Shown: positions 17,781 to 27,743 of the stretch, one piece after another
Layout: the number at the start of each line of letters is the position of its first letter
Numbering within the stretch: the first letter of the stretch is position 1
Assembly: GCA_011947345.1 (NCBI GenBank)
Contig: JAAVTG010000638.1
Span: forward strand, 1-29,917
DNA length: 29,917 nucleotides
Direction of reading: 5' to 3'
Origin: Phytophthora quininea
Lineage: Eukaryota > Oomycota > Peronosporomycetes > Peronosporales > Peronosporaceae
Translations under genes and position numbers: made by a program
Notes under the pieces: generated by a model
Told to the model about the DNA's origin: nothing
Database searches by the model: none
What the model saw: only the letters and a program-made list of their open reading frames with translations

Positions 17781-17993
17781 TCCGTCGGAATGTTGTTCCA
17801 ACAGTGCGATTGAAGGACGGGTCGGAGGGGCATTTAATCGAGGATATTTTGGAGCATCGATTGAACCTTGAGGATTAGACAGTATAAGTGCAAATGGGTC
17901 GGAGCAAGCGACGATATCACCTGGGAGCCAGTATCGAATTTACAATCAGTACCAGGTCTCATTAAGCATTTCTTAAGACGCCTAAATGGTCTG
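17781..17993 (+). pseudogene. Chromodomain remnant of a second Ty3/gypsy-type element
   Basis: Directly after the 3' LTR the translation gives the end of a different pol protein: HLIEDILEHRLN in one frame, then RQYKCKWVGASDDITWEPV, then LQSVPGLIKHFLRRLN in another. This is a chromodomain (hydrophobic/aromatic cage plus WEP motif) clearly different in sequence from the one in the intact element. The frame changes at about 17865-17876 by one extra or two missing bases. No integrase core lies upstream of it in the window, so it is a scrap. It may be the 3' end of an element into which, or beside which, the intact element landed. Confidence 0.65.
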
Positions 17994-18453
17994 AACCCGC
18001 ACGGATCAAAGCGTTTGCGAGAAAAACAAGTCTCGATGCAGCACGCAAAATACCTGCCTCTCGAACTTTTGTTGCCAGATCGACTTCCGATAATGATGGT
18101 TCACCTTACCGCCTGTTCATCGGCAAGTATGTGATTCCCTTCCTGGGGAGGTCGTGTTACCGGTTGGGAAAGATTAAACAAGATATTTCCAAGATATGTG
18201 CTCGAGAATGGCAGTCGACAAGATCAGGAAAGTTGTGAGGCATCACAGTATTCATTTTTCATAGTTCTATAACTAGTAGGCACTGGTAGTAGTTTCACAA
18301 CGGCCGCCAAGATTGCCTCTTCATCACTCTAAAATAATACATCAACAGAGCAACGCTGTTCCTCGTCCTTGCTTCGTTCCTGCCTTCAACGCAGCTTCCT
18401 CGGCCCTAAAGACGTGGCTGGTCTCCCTAACGTGAAGTCTACTTCAGGAGTGG
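17994..18453. other. Intergenic stretch before the ankyrin gene
   Basis: About 460 bp with only short open frames. The first 150 bases may be degraded tail of the older retroelement. No further ankyrin repeat is recognisable before 18454, so the real 5' end of that gene is unresolved. Confidence 0.4.
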
Positions 18454-18663
18454 GTGCCACCATATTGCAACAATGCCTCGACGAAAGCGATGGATGCTGC
18501 GGCGGAAAATGGTCATCTGGAAGTTGTTCGGTGGCTGCATGAGAATCGGTCTGAAGGATGCACGAAGGCAGCAATGGACGGCGCCGCTATGAATGGTCAT
18601 TTAGAGATTGTGCGGTGGTTGCACGAAAATCGATCGGAGGGCTGTACGACCGACGCCATGGAC

Positions 18664-18672
18664 CTGGCAGCG
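18664..18672 (+). repeat. Target-site duplication, left copy
   Basis: CTGGCAGCG abuts the left inverted repeat and is repeated exactly at 21183-21191 on the other side. A 9-bp duplication is the hallmark of Mutator-type insertion. Confidence 0.95.
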
Positions 18673-18744
18673 GGAACTTTATCGCCGGGGCCAAGAATAC
18701 ATCACCAATTTTCCCTCGGGGCCAAGATGCCATCAAAAGTAGCA
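18673..18744 (+). repeat. Left terminal inverted repeat of the MULE
   Basis: 72 bp starting GGAACTTTATCGCC and ending AAAAGTAGCA. It contains the subrepeat CGGGGCCAAGA twice (about 18684 and 18717), spaced about 33 bp apart, a plausible pair of transposase-binding sites. Confidence 0.93.
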
Positions 18745-18850
18745 TAACCGCGCCTTCTCCCAGCAGTTTAAGTAGTAGCGTCTCTTCAAAATATATTTAG
18801 CAGCCTGGGGAGCATTCGTCTTTCTTCATTGACGGCGGGCCCACGCCAGT

Positions 18851-21076
18851 ATGAGCTCCAACGCAGAGGGGCTGGATTTACTTTCGCTTCACGGTCGAGA
18901 TCAGCTCGTCCTGGACGACGTGTTCGCTACGTGCGGCGATTTTCGCTTTTTCGTGGAGGACTACGCATTCAATCAGAACAAAAGGGTGAAACAACGAGTG
19001 AAATGCGGCAATTTAAGAAGGTGGGGCTGCATCGTTGATGCGTGCAAATGGGAAGTGGAGATAAATAAGCGAACAGCACAACGTGATGCGGATACAAAAC
19101 TGGCTGGGATTCCTCCTGGCTCGTGGTTCGTAAAAAAGTTTGCAATAGACATACGAGTTGCGACACGATCCAGCGCAGAGCCACCGCACGGCAACTTGGA
19201 TATTTACGTGGACTCCAGAGTGCGGTAGTCGACGGCCTCGGCGCCTCGAAGGCAAGGGTGGTTCACTCATTAAAGGTTAACAGCAATGTAAACATGGAAG
19301 ATCGTGCTGCAGTTGTTTATCGAGCAGTTACCCGTGTCAAGGAACAACTGCAAACCGACGATGACTATGCTCTTCTACCTAGTTTCCTGCGTAGTTTTGA
19401 AGATCGAAACCCCGGCTCGAGAGCTTGCTGTCAACTTGACGATCAGGAAAGATTTTTTCGTTCGTTTTTGTTGATCGGAAGTATTGTGAAGGGCCAGGCC
19501 GGTTGGATGCCTGTCTTGCAAAGTGATGGGACACACATGAGTCACGACGGCTACAACGGCGTATGCTTGACTCTAATTAGCACGGACGGTGATGGCAAGA
19601 ATATTCCGGTTGCTGTTGGTTATGTTCCATCGGAAACAGTCGACAACTTTGTTTGGTTCCTGGCAAATTGTATTGTTGGTGGAGTGAAATTCTACGACCG
19701 GCCTCTGTTTGTTGATCGAGGTAAGCAGAGAGGTGCGCAGGAAAACTATTAGCATTGGGTTATCTTGTCAACCTGAAATTTTGTTCGCATCACATTGTAA
19801 CGAACGTGCGTGATCGATTCGGAGGAGTTATCTCTGCACCTGAACGAGTGAAGCCTTACGTGATGCAGCTGCAAAAGCCACCAATATCGCAGAATATGAA
19901 GACACCTTAGCCGAAATTACGGCAGTATTTCCGGAGACTCGATCGGTGCTGGGGAAGAATGGAAAACGCACACAGCAAACTGTCTCGCAGTATCTAGCAT
20001 TGATCCACCCGGTAAGCTGGACGAGGTTTGGGAATTTCAAGCATACCAGCACGGAGCTGGAGTATTTGCAGGGCCGTTGGAAAAATTCATTAGCATTTGG
20101 AGTATCGGTACCTTTGTTTGGAGTTAGAACAACGAGCGCTAATGAGGGCGAAAACAACGCGATGCTTTATAATGGTGCTCGTAGCGAGGCTGTGCTGTTG
20201 TCAACACTGGCCTTTGTAGAACGAGCCAACCTAGTGATTTCGAGAAAGCAGCAAACATCCCGTGAGTGGAATGCTCACAATTACAACATGACACCAACAG
20301 CTAAAGCAAAATTGAAACAACAAGCAGCCAATGCGGCTACGTACACTGTTAATGCTTGCGCCGGCTCCGGGACAATCTTCGAAGTTATCGAGCCGAAGAC
20401 CAGCTTACGAACGGCTAAATTGCAGCGTATCTTCCGCGTAGATACTGGCGCCTGTACCTGCTCGCGGTGCTGGATATGGGAGCAGCGTCAAATTCCCTGC
20501 TGCCATCTTCTCGCAGCATTTGCGCGCACAAAGGATCCAAAACTGTCGATAAAGGAGTTGTTTCACGCTGCATATTCGGCTGACCAGTATGATGCCTCGT
20601 TCAGTAAAGTCACGATTGAAATTCCCCTCATGAGCGAGCTTCAACGAGAAAACACAATCCGCTCTCCACCGATTTATCGGCAGAGCGGATCAGCGCGGCG
20701 TCGACCAGAGGCTCGCGACCGAGGCAAGAAAAACGTCGGATTCCCAGTCGGGGTGAGATACCGCGCCCCGCTGCTGCTGCCGTTCCCAAAACTATGCCGT
20801 CAGCAAGTAGCATGGACGGCTTCCTCCAGGATCTAGTGTGTCAAGTCACAGCCGCCGAGAAGAAGAAGCGCAGTCCCTACAAATGCAGTTTCTGTGGAAG
20901 CTGGTCACAACAAACTCACTTGCCCGAGACGTGTCGAGCCGAACGCACCTGCTGGAAGTGACATCATCGGAGGTAGATACGTTGTAGGATCCTGTCCGAT
21001 TGAGTTGCTACGAGCTTCTGCGCAGTCTACGGAGACTGTAGCAAACCCAGACTTCGCGGACTCGACCGTTGTCTAA
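18851..21076 (+). CDS. MULE transposase (several frameshifts)
   Basis: About 740 residues from ATG 18851. The N-terminal part (VKCGNLRRWGCIVDACKWEV) is the Cys-containing MuDR-type DNA-binding module. The middle is the MULE DDE core: LQSDGTHMSHDGYNGVCL with the first Asp, then RPLFVDRG with the second. Next FCSHHIVTNVRDRFGG, the helical insertion, and the SWIM zinc finger (CTCSRCWIW...PCCHLLAAF). A zinc knuckle near the C-terminus (YKCSFCG / GHNKLTCP) follows a Lys-rich linker. The frame slips at about 19195-19215, 19745 (A run), 19845 and 20735 (A run), each one base missing, and at about 20895 (two missing or one extra). The stop is TAA 21074-21076, 33 bp before the right inverted repeat. 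Domain content is complete apart from the slips. Confidence 0.85.
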
Positions 21077-21109
21077 ATACAATCTGATCTACCACTTACT
21101 GTAGTAAAC

Positions 21110-21182
21110 TGCTACTTTTGATGGCATCTTGGCCCCGAGGGAAAATTGGTGATGTGTTCTTGGCCCCGAGCGATAAAGTTCC
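21110..21182 (-). repeat. Right terminal inverted repeat of the MULE
   Basis: 73 bp. Its reverse complement matches the left repeat apart from one substitution and one extra base (GCTCGGGG against GCCGGGG). Confidence 0.93.
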
Positions 21183-21191
21183 CTGGCAGCG
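21183..21191 (+). repeat. Target-site duplication, right copy
   Basis: CTGGCAGCG directly after the right inverted repeat, identical to 18664-18672. Removing the element and one copy restores the ankyrin reading frame. Confidence 0.95.
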
Positions 21192-22122
21192 CGGAATGGG
21201 CGCTTAAACATCATGGAGTGGCTGCATCTAAATCGTCGTGAAGGTTGTACCAGCAAGGCCATGACATATGCAGTGCAAGGGAACGACTTGAAAGCTGCCC
21301 AGTGGCTGCACGAGTACCGACAGCAAAACTACACTGATGATGTAGAATCGGTAGCTGCCACTGGCAACCTCAAGAAGCTTGAATGGCTCCATACGAACAA
21401 TAACGGCAAGTGGTCTGCCAGCACGTTGGTCGCTGCTGCAACTAATGGTCACCTTGAGGTTGTGAGATTCTTACACAGGAATCGCGACAAGGTCTGCATC
21501 AAGAAAGCCATGATCGGAGCAGCGCGAGGTAACCATTTCGACGTGTTGAAAGGCTACACAGCAACTCCAAGACTCGATGTCCACCTAAAGCGATGGATTT
21601 CGCGGCCAACTGGGCAACCTCGAGATGGTCAAGTGGCTTCACGCAAATCGATCTGTATGCACGCCTTCAGCCATGCTGTGGGCGGCTGAGAACGGCCACG
21701 TGGCAGTGATGAAGTTCTTGTCCGAACACTGCTCGACAAAGTGGCCGAAGACCTGTCTGGAAGTTGCCATGCAGCACGAGAAAGTGGAGGCTATGGCGTG
21801 GCTGCATTTGCATCTAGACCAACCGATTCTTCCAAAGTACGTGGACTACGCTGCCCGAAACGACCAAATCTCCGTCCTTGAGTATATGCGCAAGCACACC
21901 AAGTTGAAAATGACCCCGACGATCAAAAATCGGGCGTACGGCAGAGGCCATCTCGAGGTGGCGCTCTGGTACAAGGCCCACTTCCGCAGCCACAAGCGCT
22001 TATGAGAGATGTTGAACTACTACGACAACTTCGACAAAATCAAAATATCGTACTTAAGTCAGCATGACACTGTACTCCTCACGGTCTGGTCGGCCTCCAC
22101 GTCATATCGAAGCCAGACAACC

Positions 22123-23376
22123 ATGAGCGTCTCCCGATTGAGTCTGGCGCTGCTGCTGTGTGCTGTGGCGCTGCTGTCTGCGCTGCAGCTCTCCGCTGTG
22201 AGCGCCAAGCTGCTCCCCACGTGTCCTTTGAGAAGCCTTTTGACGACATCGACAGCGCGGGTCTGCGGCAATTGGGCGAAGACTTCACGTACGGCGGCGA
22301 CACGGCCGTGAACCGCCACTTCGTGCGCCTGACGCCCGACCGCCAGAGCAAGCGCGGCTACATCTGGGGCAACAAACAGCTGGGTGTCAAAGAGTTCGCA
22401 GCCGTGCTGACGTTCCGCATCAGCGGCCAGGCCAAGTCGTGGTTCGGAGACGGCCTAGCGCTGTGGCTCACCCCAGCAAGTACGTGCAGGGCGGTAACCA
22501 TGGCTTCGTCGGGGAGTTCAAGGGCGTCGGCGTCGTGTTCGACACGTTCGAGAACAAGGAGCACAGCGGCGGCCACAAGGACGTGACGTTCTTCGAGAAC
22601 GACGGCACCAAGACGTTGGACGAGCTCAACGACATGGACAAAATGGGCTGCAACGCGCCCGGCATCCGCTACCACGAGAAGAACGCGGCCTTCAGCCCGT
22701 CGCTCAACATGTCGCGCGCTAAGATCACGTACACCCAGGCGGACAGTCAGTTCACGATCCTGATCGACGCAGAGGCGTCCGGCAACTGGGTTCAATGCTA
22801 CACCCAGAAACTCACGCTGGACGATGCGTTCTTGAACGACGCGTACTTTGGCATCTCGGCGTCTACCGGCGGGTTGGCGGACAACCACGACGTGATCTCG
22901 CTCAACGTCTACGACGATGTGATTGACTCCCTCGCCAACGAAAAGGACGAGAACCAGCGCAAGGCCGTGGATAAGGAGCTAGAGAGCGCCTCGCCAAGGG
23001 CAACAATGACGACAAGATGAAACTCGTCAAGCGGAAGTACGCGCAGCTGCTCGAGGACTTCGAGTACCAGTTTACGGCTCTGAAGGAGTCGACGGAGAAC
23101 ACGATCCAGAAGCTCAAGCAGCAGGGCGAGGAGGACGAAAAGCGGATCGCTGAACTCGAGGCGTGGGCGAATGGAAAGGTGGTGGAGCGCGTTCATAGCA
23201 CAGTGAACGCCATCCGTGACCAGCTGGAGACTCAGCTAGAGGAGACCGTGAAGGAAACGGCCGCCAAGTCCAGTAGCTGGAAGACGCCGTTCTTCATCAT
23301 TCTTCTGATCATTGCTGGCGTGGTGGGGGCTGGATACAAGAAGTACCAGGACCTGAAGAAGACGCACTTCCTGTAG
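22123..23376 (+). CDS. L-type lectin cargo receptor, ERGIC-53/VIP36-like (three frameshifts)
   Basis: Type I membrane lectin of about 418 residues that would bind high-mannose glycoproteins for transport between ER and Golgi. ATG 22123 gives a signal peptide (SLALLLCAVALLSALQLSAVSA). The legume-lectin-type domain follows: SFEKPFDDIDSAGL, RGYIWGNKQLGVKEFAAVL, SWFGDGLALWLTP, GVGVVFDTFEN, and YFGISASTGGLADNHDVISL at its end. Next is a coiled coil (VKRKYAQLLEDFEYQFTALK...) and one transmembrane helix (PFFIILLIIAGVVGAGY). The short cytosolic tail KKYQDLKKTHFL is basic but is not a classic KKxx or FF signal. One base is missing at about 22217 (C run), 22473 (C run) and 22990. Domain order matches the family throughout, so these look like sequence errors. 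It converges on the cyclin gene 225 bp downstream. Confidence 0.86.
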
Positions 23377-23601
23377 TCAATTACATTTTGTTGCATGATC
23401 TACCATCGCAATCGCATTGTGCGGACAGCATTAGAGACGGCAAAGTGCAGACCGCTAGGAGATTGGGGCCAATGGTAGCTCATTTTCGTGTTTCAACGTT
23501 GTCGACGACGCTTGTGAAAGGCCTATGGTACATCTATTGTTCAAAATTGCAGTGTCTATCTGTCGTCTATCGTACTGTGCACAGCAGTGGAGCGTCGTAG
23601 T

Positions 23602-24585
23602 TCACGACAGGACTTCATGCTGCACGTGTTCACAAACGCGGCAAACGCAGGACGGATCGTAGGGCACCTTCCACGGTGATGGAAGGAAGGGTCCGTAGCG
23701 GCAGCGTAGGGCGAACCACGGCTTGAAGACGGGGTGATCCGGGTTGATGTTGTCCCGGTGCGCAAGAAAAAGCAGCACTACCGGCTCCAGTAGTGGCGGC
23801 TTGACGTCTGCAATCTGGTTGCCAGACGCCACAAACCAGATAGCGTCGACGAGGATTTCTTTGGCAAAGTAGTTAGCTCGCGCCTTGAGCAGCAACAGGT
23901 CTGCGAAATACAGCGCGAGCTGGCGCTGTTCTTGGTTGTTTTCTTGCTGATGAATTTCGTGAAGTTTCCTCTCCAATAACTCGATTACGGTGCTGGACAT
24001 GATCCGAAACTCCAGAAGCTCCAGGATCTTGATCTCGTAGACAAGAATCTCGCCCCAGGTCCACTTCAGACACAGACGAAATATTAATTAACTACTGCAG
24101 AAAACCACCCACCCAAGGCTTGCACGTACGTTGCTGGAGTGTCTCCGTCGTTGCAGAATCTCCTTGATGTTCATGTCATAAATCGTCGTCGGAGTCTCTA
24201 CAAATTTGACAGCGATCCACAAGCAACTGCGCGATGACTTCAAATTAGCCACACTCTTACACATAAGAAACTGCAAAAATCCTTACGAAATGCTCAGAGC
24301 CTCCAGACCGTGCACCTCGACGCTCTGCAACGCCAAGTATCTGTCCAGGAGCCCCACGCACACGTGTAGCGTCTCTCTGGAGAGTCCTAGCGCCGATGTG
24401 ATGGTCAGAATGGCCGCGACCATCTCGTCCCGGTGCGCGGCTATGGCCTGTTCAGCATCCTGCTGCTGCACTGCGAGAACCACGCAGTCAACGGACGTGG
24501 GGGACTCGGTCTTGGCTCGCTTGAGTGTTGTATCGGCGATCTGGAGCTGCGGCGGCGTGCGCGGGCGCTTGCGGTTGATACACAT
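23602..24585 (-). CDS. Cyclin (three exons)
   Basis: Exons on the minus strand: 24585-24287, 24226-24130 and 24063-23602, giving 285 residues with no frameshift. Introns of 60 bp (24227-24286, GTAAGG...CGCAG) and 66 bp (24064-24129, GTACGT...GAAG) keep phase exactly. ATG 24585 starts MCINRKRPRTPPQLQ; an upstream in-frame extension exists but is unlikely. The cyclin box reads AHRDEMVAAILTI, GLSRETLHVCVGLLDRYLAL, then across the splice SISCLWIAVKFVETP, IYDMNIKEIL and WGEILVYEIKILELLEFRI. The second helical half is less conserved and ends in a Cys-rich tail (PSCVCRVCEHV). It would bind and activate a cyclin-dependent kinase; the class (A/B-like or specialised) cannot be fixed by eye. Head-to-head with the WKF gene. 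Confidence 0.85.
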
Positions 24586-24732
24586 GGAGTAGACTTTAAA
24601 TGCAGAACGGGGACATGTAGTAGAACGCAGGCACAGACGCAGGACGGGCGTGGTGGCGCCCGTGCAAGAATGCAATTGTCGGAGCTGTTCACACATCGCA
24701 TTTCGGCGCGAGCTTTCCGCGCGGTTTTGAGC

Positions 24733-24772
24733 CCGCCAATCAGATGCTCGATATTAAAATTCCGCCAATCAG
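24733..24772. promoter_or_regulatory. Two CCAAT-box repeats in a divergent promoter
   Basis: CCGCCAATCAG occurs at 24733-24743 and 24762-24772, 29 bp apart, inside the 278-bp gap between the divergent cyclin and WKF genes. Outside them a near-repeat GTTCACAC(A/G)TCGCAT occurs at about 24687-24701 and 24798-24812. CCAAT cores suggest NF-Y binding; shared control of both genes is inference. Confidence 0.55.
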
Positions 24773-24863
24773 TGATTAGTGGTGTACCGTACACGATGTT
24801 CACACGTCGCATGGTTTTTGACTGGCAATCGAAGTCAAAGCAATTGACACATCCACCAAAGTC

Positions 24864-25567
24864 ATGGCCGCTGTGACGCAGTCCAAGAAGCGGCGGGGCA
24901 AGCTGAAAGCCGCCAAGGCCAAGAAGGACGCGGCGAAGGCGACTAGCAAGTCGCACGTCAAGTTCGACGACAATGGGGACAAAGTGGTGTCCAAGAAGCG
25001 CCTTCGCGGACTGAAGAAGCCGGACGAGGAGCAGAAGGATGGCGGTGGCAAGGCGGACCGCTCGCCAGAGATGATCCAGCAGGCCCAGTACTACCTGCAG
25101 CAGTGGCAGAAGCGCGACGAGCCCAAGGCGGACGACGAGATGCCGTGGAAGTTCAAGGTGCGTCGACTGTCAATTGGCAATGGCTGGTGTCTGGAGGAGT
25201 GATGGTTTGTGTGTGTTTGCTGCGTGGTTGTACAGAAAATCAGCAGAATTGGATCCTCCACTGGATGTACGAGGCCGACGTCGTGTCCAAGGGCATGTTT
25301 GCTGTCGTACTCGACTACCTGGACGGTATTCAAGGTGCTGCACGCAAGGTTCGTGTCTGCAAAGTTGAGTATTATTTGGATTGGTGTGTGCTAATGTTTT
25401 GGAACGATACACAGCGCGTGATGGATTCGGCGCAAGAAATCATTGACATTGGCGTCCCCACTAAGGAGGAAGAAGATGCTGCCGAAGACAAGGAGAAGAT
25501 GCTGAGTGTTAAGCTCGCTCGGCGGCGTTACAAGCGCGCGCTGCAAATGGCGGAGCGTCTGGCTTAA
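24864..25567 (+). CDS. WKF-domain nucleolar protein (C7orf50/Rbp95-like), three exons
   Basis: About 186 residues. Exons 24864-25157, 25236-25348 and 25415-25567; introns of 78 and 66 bp with GT...AG ends. A Lys-rich nuclear/nucleolar-type N-terminus (KKRRGKLKAAKAKKDAAK) leads into the WKF domain, PWKFK / NQQNWILHWMYEADVV / YLDGIQGAARK, and a basic helical tail (LARRRYKRALQMAERLA). Homologues (human C7orf50, yeast Rbp95) act in 60S ribosome assembly. Splicing at 25235/25236 leaves exon 2 one base short. An extra A in the run AGAAAATC would give WKFKKNQQNW, the family spacing. The in-frame alternative acceptor at 25243 would delete part of the motif. I therefore infer a missing A. It converges on the phosphatase gene, with stops 42 bp apart. 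Confidence 0.8.
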
Positions 25568-25609
25568 ATTGATCTCTATAAGCTTTGTTTTGGTTTCCTC
25601 TGTAGCATT

Positions 25610-27002
25610 TTACGGCTTGTGTGGATGCGTAGCAGGGGGCTCGCCATTACCGATGTGATCCAGAACCATGTCGCTGAATCGATCAGGAGAGGACATCATC
25701 TCCTTGCTGGCTTCCCCGCAGCTAGAATCTCGCCATTCAAGCGCACACGCACAAAGTACTTCCCGTCCTCATCTTCAAGCAGTTCCAAAGCAAGAGTTGA
25801 GGAATACTCTGGCCACCAGCCGATATCGTTGGCGATCGCTGCATCCATTGTGCGAAGGACTGACAAGAGAGATACATCGTGACCGCTGTAGATCACGAGC
25901 TTCTTGCTCGCTGTGCTCCCAAATCGCCTTTTGCATCTGTTAGGCAAGAGAGCGGTTACCTTAGCCCAATTCATCCAAAAGCAGGAAAGCTCACCTCTCG
26001 AAGCACATTGTGCATCAGACGCCCAGCCACAAGCTTCAGAATCGAACGATGCGAGTAGAACTGCAGAAGGCAAGTATCTCTGGTTACAACCAGCAATCCA
26101 ATCCACAGTGTTGCTTGATTGATGCGTACCTGGTGGAAGCGGAAGCCGAGATGTCTCTCCGCTGCTTTTCCATGCACTTCGGTGCCAGGGATATAGGGCA
26201 CATTGTGGGACCGGCGACACACAAAGTAATCGGCTGCGTCCAGCCAGGAAAATGGGGCCGTACCGGAATTAACTACCGGCAGCAGCCGCGACAGCTCCTG
26301 CTTGCACGGCGCCATCTCGTTCTCCCGGGCGGCAAATTCCTCGTTGTCTCTCTCCAGATCCCTCTTCATCTCCATGATCTCTGGAAATGCTGCGTACGCT
26401 GCAAATACCACAAAAGCATTGCCATCAATCCTCAAGCACTTGTTAGTAGTATCAACCATAGCTCATGTTGTTCACTGTTGATGATGTCAGTCTCCGGAGG
26501 AAGCACACTGATAGCAGGACTCAACTCGGGCTGGTCTCGAAGCAACCCACTCAGCAACGCCTGTACACTGAGCTGCGTGCGCGTGTAGGCATTGCTAAAG
26601 ATCTGCACCTCGCTAGGCTTGACTTCCTCCAGCCTCAATTCCTCCTTCTCGCAGAACCCTCGCTATGACACATTGACACAAGGTTCCTGTAATGTTCCAG
26701 TCCCTGCATCTCCCTCTCACAACTTCTCACCAGTCGATCTCCACGCGACACCATCTGCTCGATTCCTCTGGTTGTCAGGTATCCGAACGGCCGCTGCTGG
26801 AACGAGCTCTGCGCCTCGCCATTGAGTCGGACCACAAACCGACTACGGAGTTGCCCCAGTTGCGCTGCGTCCGGCAGCTGGTGGCCCCATACCAGCTCCT
26901 CCTTCACGGCACGGGATTTACACTCCCACGGAAGACATTGAGCAGCGGCGTGCGGTCTCCGTGGCGGTGGATCACCTGCAGCTGCCGCAGACGCAGCGCC
27001 AT
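25610..27002 (-). CDS. Histidine acid phosphatase family protein, four exons (frameshifts)
   Basis: Branch-2 histidine phosphatase of about 396 residues. Exons on minus: 27002-26476, 26398-26130, 26060-25995, 25936-25610; introns of 77, 69 and 58 bp with GT...AG ends and matching phases. It starts MALRLRQLQVIHRHGDRTP, so the RHGxRxP phosphate pocket lies at residues 12-18 and there is no signal peptide. Then PFGYLTTRGIEQM, FSNAYTRTQLSVQALLSGLL, and the late catalytic HD in LVIYSGHDVSLLSVL. The C-terminus most likely ends DRFSDMVLDHIG...HKP at TAA 25612-25610. One base is missing at about 26907, 26645 and 25715; near 25915 one is extra or two are missing. The lack of a leader suggests relatives such as lysophosphatidic-acid or phosphoxylose phosphatases rather than secreted phytases. 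Substrate unknown. Head-to-head with the FAM177 gene (149 bp apart). Confidence 0.78.
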
Positions 27003-27151
27003 CGTCTACGCAACGATAATTGATACTGACCCCTTCATTTTCGATATCGACTTGTCGGTATAGTTGAAGTTGTCCGTTTCCCGAAGAGCTAACTGCTTGC
27101 CCACAAGGCACAACAGTTATTGCACTGACACTGCCAAGACTCTGCTTGGAC

Positions 27152-27520
27152 ATGACAGCGCACGAGCAGGTTCGAGCGGCTAGCGAGGCCACCAAAACCC
27201 CAATCGACGAGGAATCCCCAGAGCAAACCTCGTCCATCTACTTGGACGCGACGCGAGTTGCGTGGGACTGGATCTGCTGGTCGGGCGCCAAGACGTACGA
27301 CGGGATGGACTTTGCAGGAGAAGTGCTCGCCCACTTCCTAGGGCTGACAGAGTCTAAGTATCAATGGATCCTCGACGCACACGAGCGCGAGCAGGAAGAC
27401 AAGCAACTCCGCAAACTCGAAGCCCGTCAGCGTCGACAGCTTCGTCTGGAGCAACTGCTCGAGGCCGAACAACGCAAACTGCAGCAGCTTGAGACTGGTG
27501 CGATAGAAGAAGTCGCGTAA
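27152..27520 (+). CDS. FAM177-family protein
   Basis: 122 residues, intact and single-exon, from ATG 27152; the open frame upstream begins with TTG, not ATG. The core RVAWDWICWSGAKTYDGM, DFAGEVLAHFLGLTESKYQW is the FAM177 signature (a Trp-rich strand, then Gly-Glu-x-Leu-Ala, a short Leu-Gly motif and KYQ). A charged coiled-coil helix follows (REQEDKQLRKLEARQRRQ...), as in animal FAM177A1, a Golgi-associated protein of poorly known function. It is divergent from the phosphatase gene. A TCATTTT initiator-like site at 27035-27041 lies about 115 nt upstream. No pathway can be assigned. Confidence 0.75.
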   Translation: MTAHEQVRAASEATKTPIDEESPEQTSSIYLDATRVAWDWICWSGAKTYDGMDFAGEVLAHFLGLTESKYQWILDAHEREQEDKQLRKLEARQRRQLRLEQLLEAEQRKLQQLETGAIEEVA

Positions 27521-27743
27521 TAATTGATTCACTTTGGTTCATTCATTCTATGCTAGAATTTCTATCGTCAATCTTGCAGCAAATGCCAGAAAACCATGAA
27601 CCATCCAGTCCTTCATCAATTCAGTGTATTTGAAGGACGCTGTTACAAAACCAACACGATCTCGCCAACTTTAGCCTGCGAGTGTGTAAACTGCACCGCT
27701 GTTATGGACCCCTGGGCACAACTTGTCACTTCAGCCACGCACA

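Larger units (their letters stand above)
18673..21182 (+). mobile_element. Mutator-like DNA transposon (MULE)
   Basis: 2510-bp element with 72/73-bp terminal inverted repeats (differing by one base and one single-base gap), one transposase gene, and a flanking perfect 9-bp duplication. The near-identity of the ends and the intact target duplication mean it is young. It carries no passenger gene. Confidence 0.95.
18454..22005 (+). pseudogene. Ankyrin-repeat protein gene split by a transposon
   Basis: Two exonic parts, 18454-18672 and 21192-22005, encode about twelve ankyrin-like repeats of the oomycete type ([25 protein letters not shown]). The parts are separated by a MULE plus one copy of its 9-bp target duplication. 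Joining 18672 to 21192 restores the repeat [21 protein letters not shown] in frame, so the insertion interrupted a continuous coding repeat. With the element in place translation stops soon after its left end. The right part also lacks one base at about 21552 (LK/WLHSN) and one at about 21613 (AAN/LGNLEMVKWLH). The repeats degenerate towards the end (HFRSHKRL, TGA 22003-22005). No other domain is seen. Function unknown; such repeats bind proteins. The beginning of the gene is uncertain. Confidence 0.85.

Noticed and set aside
24270..24287. A 16-bp intron GTAAGGATTTTTGCAG in the cyclin
   Set aside because: Too short to splice. The 60-bp alternative ending CGCAG restores the cyclin motif and the phase.
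26645..26680. Short intron in the first exon of the phosphatase
   Set aside because: Only about 28 bp between possible sites. One missing base in GAGAAGG explains the frame change.
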